A DNA stretch of 64,000 bases from Ficedula albicollis (taxonomy: Eukaryota > Chordata > Aves > Passeriformes > Muscicapidae). Position 1 is the first letter of the stretch, and every line of letters begins with the position of its first letter. The notes beneath the pieces are model-generated. The model made no database searches. It saw only the letters and a program-made list of their open reading frames with translations, and had not been told where the DNA came from. This document shows positions 53,504 through 64,000 of the stretch, in pieces. The translations under genes and the position numbers were made by a program. The stretch is from positions 10,982,793 through 11,046,792 of the forward strand of contig NC_021674.1 in assembly GCF_000247815.1 (NCBI RefSeq), in the 5' to 3' direction.

Positions 53504-55686
53504 TAGTAAGACTTAGTATCCCCAGCTGAAAATAACTATCTCTTCAGTTGCAGAGTACAGAACACAGAAAAGTGTTAATGGAATAATGTATTCTATGGGC
53601 CCTCTGTGCTGGGAGGCATGGTGAGGGATGGTAAACAGGGTTAGCTCTTCCAGTTAAGAAGGTGGCAAAGAAATTTGTCTTCAGGTTGCAAGGTCTTCAC
53701 AGACGTAAAGGGGAATACATGATGGTATTTCATCTCTAAGGTGGCTTGTGCTCTGGCTGTGGCACTGTTTTTTAGGACAGGATCAATGGCTCACAAACTC
53801 TTTAAAGTGATGATTGTATCTTTATCATGTTTGTGAAGTACCTCCCCCAGCAAATGCACTAAGGTAACTAATCAGGTATATTCCTAAGTTAGGTTTGTAT
53901 GCACATAAACCAAGAAGAGCTTAATAGAGTCAACCAGCCAGAAAAGCATAGCAGATGCAATCTGTGATCTCCCACAACGTGGGCCTGGACAACTGGATGT
54001 CTACAAGACCTCCTTCAATGCTCTGCATCAGATCCTTAAAGGCATATCAGACAGTGGAATGTAAGGTGTCACTTTTTCACATAAATGACAGTACTTGTCA
54101 TTCCAAAAGGTCTTCGAGGATTTGACACTGATCCAAAGTGTTGGGGAATCACTGTCTTCCTCTACCACCTCAAGCTAGAGAAAAATAAAAGCCTTAAATG
54201 GGGTGATGCAACACTCAGACTGAGGTTTTCTCCCCGTGTTGTTGAGGTATGGTTTGTTTGTCAGTTCTTGCTGACAATCATCTGCCACACTGATGGGTTT
54301 TGAAACACAACCTAATCCACTCTATTACCTTCTATGTTAGTTCAAGGACTAATCCAAAATCTCAGCTACTATAAGCACCCTGTTGCAGAGTGTCCAGCAT
54401 AGCTTCCAAGTGCAGATGTTTTTAGAGCAAAGAGAGTATCTGAGGAGAGAGAGGATTGTAAAAAGCATAACTAATGATCAGAGTATTTCAATTTGAAGCT
54501 TGAAGCCCAAAAGAGGGGAGATTTTTATGTCCTAAGCATGTGAGAGGTGGAAATGTCTCAGCTGGATGCCTAAACTATCAGGGTATTCTCAGCAGTCACT
54601 TTAGAATGTAGTAGCTCTGAGTCCTTCAGTTAATATAAAACAGGCCAAATCATCTTCAAAATGGGCCAGATAAGCCTCCCCCAAACATATGATTTGGACA
54701 GTTGCTAGCTGGTTGCTGACAAAACCACTTCTCCTGATTCATTTAGAAAAATTAAAATTGGCATAATTCTTATCACTTTCAAAATAGATCAGTAGTAATG
54801 TTAATATGAATAAATCAACTGAAAAGATGTTGGTAAATCTTGATCAGCCAAATGGATATAGTTACCTGCTTTAAAGGAAGATAGCTGACTTTTCTACTTC
54901 CATTAACTGTTTGCCAAACTTCACAAATGTAAACAGAGAATAAATCCTCTCAGTCACTGAATATGAATATTCTCCTGGGAAAATCCAGCTGGCATCCAAC
55001 TTGATTTATGTGCTTTAAAAAAAACATTTGTTTTATAAGCCTAGGGTGAGCCTTAAAATATAAGTTTGTGTGTAAAAAATATTATGGCTCAGGGCCTGTT
55101 TCAGGAAAAAAAATTACATCCTCTTCTCAGCTTCCAACCATTCCCCACACTGAGAGCAAGGCATGTGAACTCAGGGTCATGTCATGGGCTCAGCAGAATC
55201 TTTTAGGCTTGGGTATTGAAACAATGACCTCTAGCACCACAACCCCTTTTCAGGCTGCTACTCTGGCTCCTAATCTTTGTACTGAATTAGAAGTCAGGGC
55301 CTCAATATTGGTAGGATCTGAGCCTATGTGACATTTCTACAGCCAGTACAAAAGAATCTAAAACCTTGTCACTTCTTTGCTGCTTCCCATCTGTGTCACT
55401 TCAGGTGAAACAATACTTCCCCAGCCTGTATTTCATAGATAATCCTACCATCCATCTTCTAGTAACACCAAATATTCCACACCTGTCTTTCATGAGTTAT
55501 CTCCAATTCTTAATAAATGTAGCATTACTGGCAAATTCAGGCCAACTATAAAACTCACTGCTCTCCTAGTCATAGAGTATTTCCTGAATGTAAGAGGGAC
55601 ACTGTGTCTTATAGCCACTCATTACTCTTCAATTTCTTTCCGCATTTTAGATGTCGTAACAAAATAATTATAGAAATATACATCTT
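53504..55686. other. Unique non-coding DNA
   Basis: No gene recognised; frames are at most 87 codons (55068-55331, +). No repeat family identified with confidence. Confidence 0.5.
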
Positions 55687-55759
55687 ATATAGATACATAT
55701 ATATATATATGTATACGTGTGTGTGTGTGTGTATATATATATATGTATATATATATATT
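55687..55759. repeat. (TA)n(TG)n(TA)n compound microsatellite
   Basis: TA units, then TACGTG and about eight TG units, then TA units with GTA interruptions. Alternating purine-pyrimidine DNA of this kind can adopt Z-form or cruciform structures. Length polymorphism is expected. Confidence 0.95.
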
Positions 55760-58700
55760 TAGTGAGGCTGGCCATGTTATTAAGCAAAAATCAGAAACAG
55801 GAATGTTCTTTGGCTGGGGAGCCTGGAAATCTGTGAGCTCGTAGTGGTGGAAAGAAGTGAGGTCATGTTAAGAAATGTTTGAGGGGAACAGGGGATAATA
55901 AACCCATAACTTCTCTGTGTTTTGCATTTATCCCTGATTATTTGGTCAAGAACTTACACCCAAACTTGAAAATGTTCTATATGTAAACATACCAATACAC
56001 ACACACATGAAATACACACTCATTCACTGCATATGTATCGCCTGTGCCATTTTATTTTTGGTCTTGGGGAAATTGAAAAAACATTGCCAAGCCCATTCTC
56101 AGTTCCACTCTGTAGAGGCCCAAAGTAAAATTACAACTGAAAAGCAAATGTGCTGACCTTTAAAGGAATTGAGAAGAAGCTATTTCCCGTGCATTACTGA
56201 ATGCTATATTTTAAAGGTTCTAACCTTATTTGTTACATGTGTATAATATCAAGAAAACCTTGTGCGTGAAGGTTCTGTATTCATCACATAACCCAAGTCA
56301 CTTACAGAAGATGGGAAAAGTTATTACTTTCTCCCTTGCAGACATTAAAGTTCAACTCCCTTTCCTGTAGTGTTTTGCAGCATTAAGTAAGGTTCAGGGA
56401 TCACTCAAAGAATTACAGGCTTCTCAATAGAAATATAGGTTCCTGCAAGGAGCCATAGATGCATCATCAAATAGAGAGAGCAATTTGTGAGACATGCATG
56501 TCCTACAGAGCTCAGACGAGCTAACGGGAACTGGGTACTGCTATCTGATATTGACACAGCATAAACTGTATTGAACAAAGTAGTCTTTCATGAGAATTGT
56601 AAGAGAAATTGATTTACAAGATGCAGTTTAAAAGTAAAAGATAGGACAACAAGAGGCAGGTCAAACTCTTATCATGCCAACTGTAAACCTGCAGTTTAAT
56701 TGCATCAAGTAAGTAACAAGCAGTGTGGGATGGTGTGTTTGTGTAGTGCTTTATTTAGTATCTGTCAGACAATAGAGACTTTGTGTTTTAATGCTGAAAA
56801 GATCATAAAGTGAAATGTTAACTTTGCTGTATTTATTTTTATTATTGATTGATTGATTTATATTGTACCTTTCATATGCATAATGGTACTCTACACCAAA
56901 TAAATCAAGGAGCATAAAACCTTCATTACACCAAATAAGAATGAGAACAGACAGAAACAGAAATGCCAATAAAATGCAAAAGTTGTTTGTAAACAGTGTG
57001 GCATATATCTGATTTTTATAAATTTGTCTGGAATTTGCTGTATGGGTTATTGGGGTGTCAAATGCCTCACCAGCTAAGTTCCTAATACAAAAATACAATG
57101 TAATAGACAAACGAAAGAGGTGGGAAATGCAAATACTTCAAACCAGTTGCAATGCTGCTTACAAAATGGAATACAAATTGAGTCAGGAAACAGCACTAAG
57201 AAAATATGTAAGATCTGAAATTTCTTAAAAACCAGTATAATATTTATAATCAAGAAAAATACAACAGTCTGCTTCCACTCAGATCTCATTCCTGCAATAC
57301 AAGTCCCTGCCCCTGTAAGCTATATATAAGCTATATATAACCTATATAAGAGCTATATAAGCCTTTGCCATGAGCTTGCAATTAAACACATAGTTTATAG
57401 AATCAGTGCTAGATATTACATGTGAAAATTTAAAAAAATTATGATGAAAAGCTCAAAATGAACTGCACTGATTATTTTTTTTACGTTTCACTTTTGGCCA
57501 TCCAAAATCGCCTCCATTTGTTTCAGTAGAATAGGATTGTGACCTTAAAGAACTTAAAGAGTTACAGGCCCTGGCTGTGCTTTAAAGCAGTATAGGAAAT
57601 CACAGGCACAGATATGGTACTTGACCTTTAGTGGTGCAATGAAACCACTAAAATATATGTTAGGCTGCAAAATGCTGAGATCTTCTACTGTGAAACAAAA
57701 CAGATATTGATTTTTCCTATACACCTTTTAGTAGGACAGTAAGTCAAACATAGTTGGTGCCAGATGATTCTTGTTTGTTGAGATATCACACAAGGTGTTC
57801 TGTAAAAGTCAAGAGAAGTGGGATTTTAGTGCTTTTGCAGCTTGGTTCTCTGAATTAAATTAACCAAAACAGAGAGTTAAATAAAAGCGTCAGCAATGTC
57901 TCCTTATACTTTACACAAAGCAAAGTTCTGTAGAAAGTCATGTTCAATATGTGAAGGGACGAAACTTTGCTGAAAAGATACAAGACAACATTTGAGTGAA
58001 CACACTTGGATTTCTGAGCTAACCACTAGGCAGAAACCAAAGGAAGACTTCTAAAGATCCCTGGTCTAGTGAAGCAGCCTATGCCTCATCAGAAAAACAA
58101 GTTCAAAATTCATCACATATCAGTCTGGAAAAACTTAAGGATTTGGTCATCAATAGTTTTTTCAGTTATTTAGTCGCTTACCCTGAAATGGAACTATAGC
58201 AACATTTGACTCTTTAAGAACAAACTCTTCTCAAAAAGCTTTTAGATGTAAGACCCAATGGCAACAAACTAATAACAGTTTCATGTAAAACATATGTTTC
58301 TGCATTTCTTGCACCCCTAAACATGATGTGTATTTTTACAGGCAGATATGTGAGCAAGGACAGATTAGTTTTTGTGACTTTGGTTATTAGTCTGCAAAAC
58401 TGCTTCTCCCCCCTCACGGCAGGCCCAAGAGGCTGAAGGCACACAGTTTTCTCTAGTGAATCCTTTGTGCTCTGCTGCTGCATGATCCTACTTCAAAGAT
58501 AAAGATCTCAGTGACTTTACTACCAGGTGCAGTGGAAATGCATGTGAGGTCACAGAGGCCTCGATGAAAACAGCAGTAACTGTCAGATTAAAACTGGTTT
58601 TCAATCTATCCACAAATTTAAAATTTGTAATGAAAATCCACGGACAATAGGTCTCCAATACTTAGTGACCCTTCATAGATCACTTACATGGTCTAAGCGT

Positions 58701-59850
58701 GCTTGTGTACTCAGTGCAGGAGTCTGGGACCAGTCATTGTTTCTCCTGATGTGTTTGGTACCAGTAAGAGAGGCCAGGTGTTCTCCAAAGGCATATTGAC
58801 CCAGCTCCAAACTAAACTACCCACTCTGCCCACTTGGAATGCCTAAGCACCAGGCAGAGGGAAGATCCTTAACTGAGATACTCCGCTCTTTTTTGTAAAA
58901 GCACCTACAACCCTGCTGCCTTCAAATTCTTGAGCTGCTGCTTCTTCTCCACTTCAAGCTGAAGTTTTCCAGGACTACCAAGTCTGTGCTACCAGGGGCT
59001 CCTGCTCTCCGAGCAAAGAAAGAAACATCAGCATTGGTGACCCAACCTTGCTTTTCTTGCACACACATAATCTAGTCCTGTAGCCATACCAATGACATAA
59101 GCGTCAATCCAAGCAGAAAGGCCACACACTAACAAGGACAGAAGTCTTCAGCTGACTCCTACAGGAGTTCATGCACAGCAAGCACAGAAATGCTCAGCAC
59201 TGCTGAACATTTTTAGTAACTCCAGCTGGGTTCTGCTCAGCTAAATCTGCCTCATCTACAAATGGCCACTAAAACATGAAAAAAAAGAGAATAATTGCCA
59301 TACCTTAAGTGAAAAAATATGATTGAATAAATCCTGAGCATAAGACTTTGTGCCTAATTAGTTAAATCCCCTTAAGACATTAAAAAAATAGCTAAAAAGG
59401 CTCTCAGTAATTTGTAATACGATGCTTAGATAATGCGCTCACTATCAAGGGAAGTTTTCAGTTTCACTGTAGTCCATTTTTTAACATCTTGGAAAAGACT
59501 TTTTCCTCCCTCTCATGCTGAAGACCTCCCATTGACACTGTAACTTTAGGCTGGGAGCAGCTGGTGACTATTTCTGATGAATGGCAGGTGAGAGTTTCAC
59601 GTGCTAAACAACATGCACGCAAAACTGAATTCTCCATCCTAATTTCCTTCATTTTGCAGCTTTAAAGAAGCCTAAGACAAGGCAGTTTGGGAAAGTTAAG
59701 TGCTTACCTTACACAAGCAGAATTTACAAGGGGGCAGAAGCAAAGAGGGAAAGCTCTGTGGGAAGGAGCTGTGTGTCCTTTGGCTGGGCATGAATATATT
59801 CCTGCCCTACACAGAAGTCTAGCAAGGCTAATACAGGCCAGATGGGTACC
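55760..59850. other. Unique non-coding DNA
   Basis: No gene recognised; the longest frame is 119 codons (56751-57110, minus), with no domain. A short tandem repeat with an 11-bp unit, TAAGCTATATA, occupies 57316-57362 in about four imperfect copies. Confidence 0.5.
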
Positions 59851-59873
59851 TGTCCTGGTTTCAAGGACAGGTG

Positions 59874-59891
59874 TCTGCCAATAAAGGCAGA
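59874..59891 (+). promoter_or_regulatory. AATAAA in the loop of a 6-bp hairpin inside the LTR
   Basis: TCTGCC and GGCAGA form a perfect 6-bp stem around the six bases AATAAA. This resembles the poly(A) hairpin of retroviral R regions. It lies only about 25 bases from the LTR's left end, where a poly(A) signal would not be expected in the plus orientation, so a working role is doubtful. Confidence 0.3.
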
Positions 59892-60059
59892 AGTTTTCCT
59901 TTGAAATAGAGAATTTAATTCCACTCCCTCCAAGTATTAAAATTGCCTCAGAGATAAGGGGGTAGGAATAGCAGCTCTTTTACTAATATATCTAACCGTA
60001 CAAGCAGAGACAACTGCAGTTGTTAAAATTACCAACAAAACAGAACAGATAACTCGGTT

Positions 60060-60740
<681 letters not shown>

Positions 60741-60866
60741 TACAGCCATCATAGGTCCTGGGTATAACTCGGCCAGCTCCATTGGCATGATAATGGGAAA
60801 AATTCTTTAAATTGACACAGTAATAGCTCCAAAAGATATTTCTTTTCGTCTGTTTGCTCAGGTACT

Positions 60867-62592
60867 GTTGGGGGTTAGGTTTTTTGTTCTGACACAGAAT
60901 GAAATGGGCTTTCTTCATAAAATAAAAAATCAAAATAAGTTGAAGAGACTAATTAAAACATTAGCATTTCTCTTCATGTCTGATTCCCTCATTTTGATTC
61001 AACTATGGCCTTTAAAATATTTAATATGTTACATTTATATGTATTTTGGACTTGACGCTTTATTTCATATTAAGAAACTTAAAAGACTGGGTTTTTATAG
61101 CAATTTTTAATAGATTTTTTGGGGTTTTTTCAACTATTTCAACTGTAGTCCACTCTCTACCAGCATGAAATGCATGAGAGAACCTGTGTCTAACTTTACA
61201 TCCAAACCTTTCATCAATGTGTAGATTTAAAGCATGGAAGTTTAAAGTGCAGCTGGATAATACTGTAAAGATGCTAATCAAAGATGCCTCAGATGACAGT
61301 GGTTGTCATGGACTTCTAGCACACTGTGACTAGAATCTGGCTGCAGAATGAAATGTTTTGATGGGCTGTCTGAGGACTGACTGCTCAGTCTATCATTTCA
61401 GGTACACCAAAGTTCCTCCTGATTTCTGTCCATGAAGAATGTGAATGCCAAAAAATGCTGAGTAGCCTCAGTTGACTCAGATGTTACAGAAATCAAGAAC
61501 ATTCAGAAACAACCAGGACTGCCATCTCTTCCTCACTTCCTTTTTTTTTTAAGTTCATCAAAATAAATGTTTACATTGCTTCAGCTTTTCTTTTTGTGCC
61601 AAGCTCCAGCAATGAACCTGCTTTATTAAACTGACATTTTGCAAGTAGTTAGTCCTGAAAATTGACTAAGCCCTTTTGGTATTAAAAAAAATCATCCAGG
61701 AGGCAGCTGAAATATTAAATGAAACAACAACCCAAAAAAAGTTAATGTAACAGCAGGAAATTCCTTTTTTTTTTTTTTTTCACAGAGCAATGCTGATGAA
61801 GCAAAATAGTGATTTTATTCAGCAATGAGGTAATTTATTTGGCAAAAATAAAAACTGCCTGAATATCAGCTGAAAATCTAAACCATGCTTTAGCTGAAGT
61901 TCAGAAATATTATGTAAGTTCACTTGAACTGTGTTTTCATATCCCATTCTCATAATGACAGATTGGCATGCATACTAAATTGAGACCAGCCAAGAGGTGG
62001 ATGGGAAACTTGAAAAACAGCAAGAACAGTGTAGACCTGAAGTGAGAAGGGTGATTCATTTGGAAGGAGCTGCTTTATGAGAAATCAGTGGTCCAACTTA
62101 GTTACCTGGCAGTTTGGGGCAATTGGATCGGGTATTTGAAACTGCAGCCGTTTTACCAGTCACATTAATTAATTTTATTACTCTCTCTTTTAGCTTACTA
62201 AGCTCACCCTGACAATCAAAGTCTCTAAGAAAATTTGGAAATGGGATTTTAAAAGAGCTTTTCAAAGTAAATATTAGGTATGTGTAGTATAAGGATATAC
62301 CACCTTATTACATTTGTAGGAAGACTGGAAACATACTGTGTGCAGATTAAACAGTTTGAAGGTTTTTCTTCTCTATCCTTTCTGCACTTCTATAAAAAAA
62401 AGTGTGTAGTTGCACACTCAAAGCAGTAGGTACTCCACATATTCTGCACATATGGCAGTTTCCTTTTCTAACTAAATACACCACTCTGAACTGTATGCAC
62501 TTCAGTGAAGTGCCTAAATCAGATGGGCAATTCCAGAAAAGAATTAGTTGCACTAAAAGTCAGATCCCAGAGGGAGGCTACAGAAGTGAAAA
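60867..62592. other. Unique non-coding DNA
   Basis: AT-rich with no gene recognised; frames are at most 80 codons. At 61761-61785 a T16 run followed by CACAG resembles a 3' splice acceptor, but every frame after it closes within about 14 codons. Another short T run lies near 61541-61550. Confidence 0.5.
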
Positions 62593-62690
62593 TCTTACTT
62601 AAAACTTTATTTAAATCCTTTTATTTTCAAGGGATGAAAGCAGGCGTTCTTACTTAAAACTTTATTTAAATCCTTTTATTTTCAAGGGAT
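62593..62690. repeat. 43-bp direct repeat with 12-bp spacer
   Basis: TCTTACTTAAAACTTTATTT begins at 62593 and again at 62648. The 43 bases to CAAGGGAT are identical, with 12 bases (GAAAGCAGGCGT) between the copies, so the period is 55. It is another recent local duplication. Confidence 0.95.
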
Positions 62691-64000
62691 TATTTCATTG
62701 ATTCAAATGCAAATCTCTTGTGACAAAAACTACTGCCATGAATTTTTGTGAATTCTAGCAATTTCAGAATATTAGTTCATCTGATAATGGGTAAACGCTT
62801 GCCAGTTACTACAAGACTTTTGTTTAGTTTCTTTAGCAAATAAAGTTATATTTTTCATTATGTTTCTTTCCAATGTGCTTGAAGAAGAAGTCACAACTGT
62901 TATTGATGCCTAAAAGTTAAGTGCCTGCTCTGAGCAGAAATATATAAGGCAGGGACTAGCTTGCCTTTCATTCTTAGGACAGAAAGAACATGATGTTTGT
63001 GAACTGAAAATTAGATTATATCAAACAGAACAAAAACTAGATGTGGTCACAAACCAACCAATTCAGAGCTTTGCTGCAAGGTTGCTATTACTACAGATGA
63101 CTCTTTCACCTTATAAACCGTGTTTTCATTATGTTTCTGCTAAAGGTGCATTTGGAAAAGGACTGTTTCCTTGCCCTTTGAGAGGATTTTGTTTACCAGT
63201 TGGGTTGGGTAGCACCCTCACATGAATTTCATCAATGAGCAGATCTAATACAGAAAGCTGTAGGACAATACACTGCAGTCATGTACGCGCCTTTTGCTCT
63301 TTATATCCTAGTAATTAAAACAAACAAAACTAAACAAAATCTAGTCTTCTCCGTTCTGCAGGCTGATACGTCCTCAAAGCCTTAGTCTCTCCAAGTGCCT
63401 AGCCTAGCCTAGTTTCTGTAATACCATCATATATTACAGTCCCTGTCCACATGAGAACGTGCATTAATCCAGGAACTCTTGATTTAATACATGTTGCCAC
63501 ACTGCCCTTGACCTCAGAAGGACTTTGAAGTTTTCTGGCTGGAGATGAAAGTTACAGTATGTGTGGCAGGGCTGGGCTATAGAGTAAGAAAGAATTGCTA
63601 ACTCAACAACTTGTTAAAACACACAGTTCCAGGATTTTTTTTTTTTAAGACTAATAAACACACTATTTCCAGGATTTCAGGACTCTTGTTCAGATTGATT
63701 AGACGAGAGATGAATTTGAACAGACAGATAGATTAAATCAAGAGTTATGGGTAAATTATTTCCAGTTCTCCAAATCTGGCCTGCTGATATCCATTTCCTA
63801 GTTCTCCTTAAGGATTTCTGCTGGAGTGTAGCCTGTAAAGCTTCCATCCTGGTGCACATCATCAGGTTATGAGTGGCAATTAGATGCAATCTGAAGATAC
63901 CTTCCTGAAGAGGGCCATAGGAGGAGATCAGATTCAGAACATACTTGTTGGCAATGTTATTCCTTTGAAAGAATAAAGAACTCGCACAGGCATTTGATAT
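62691..64000. other. Unique non-coding DNA to the window end
   Basis: No gene recognised; frames are at most 70 codons. An AGCCT-type triplet repeat (63397-63412) is the only small repeat noted. Confidence 0.5.

Noticed and set aside
53940..54070. Possible transposon fragment
   Set aside because: Some phrases resemble repeat-derived DNA, but I could not align more than scattered bases with any element I know.
61761..61785. T16-CACAG, a strong-looking 3' splice acceptor
   Set aside because: All reading frames after it stop within about 14 codons and no donor or upstream exon is visible. T runs followed by CAG are common by chance in AT-rich DNA.

Overview
This is a window of bird nuclear DNA, probably non-coding throughout. 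The avian call rests on three CR1 (chicken repeat 1) LINE 3' fragments, at 2783-3231 (+), 34318-34515 (+, old) and 50796-50920 (-). It is supported by a solo-LTR-like element at 59851-60860 that starts TGTCCTGGTTT, a start I associate with LTRs common in songbirds and their relatives. Between the repeats the DNA is AT-rich and unique, like a gene desert or a very large intron. I found no recognisable protein-coding exon, tRNA, rRNA or known small RNA on either strand. The longest open frames lie inside simple repeats; the rest are under about 180 codons and look random.

Layout. 0-3.7 kb: unique DNA with a nearly perfect 489/491-bp tandem duplication (926-1905) and the best CR1 copy. 3.75-5.03 kb: a G-rich hexanucleotide array, an unbroken 720-bp C run, a short return of the hexamer, then an AT-rich patch holding a split 19-bp repeat. 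5-13 kb: featureless. 13.1-13.45 kb: a compound AT/CA/CT microsatellite interrupted by a 222-bp C run. 17.1-18.0 kb: two tandem duplications (52 and about 210 bp). 22.36-23.30 kb: about 945 bp of (CCAA)n. 23.3-50.8 kb: mostly unique DNA with an old CR1 copy, small palindromes, and a possible regulatory element near 39.2 kb with an inverted TGTCAGCTG motif. 51.4 kb and 62.6 kb: further small tandem duplications. 59.85-60.86 kb: the LTR, CpG-rich in its middle and interrupted by a 318-bp C run.

There is no operon or pathway to describe. The notable content is structural. Very long simple tracts can fold into G-quadruplexes. Three pure C runs all sit exactly where sequencing or assembly would be expected to fail, and I think they are more likely assembly artefacts than biology. 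At least six local direct duplications have almost identical copies. I did not find a convincing new gene system.
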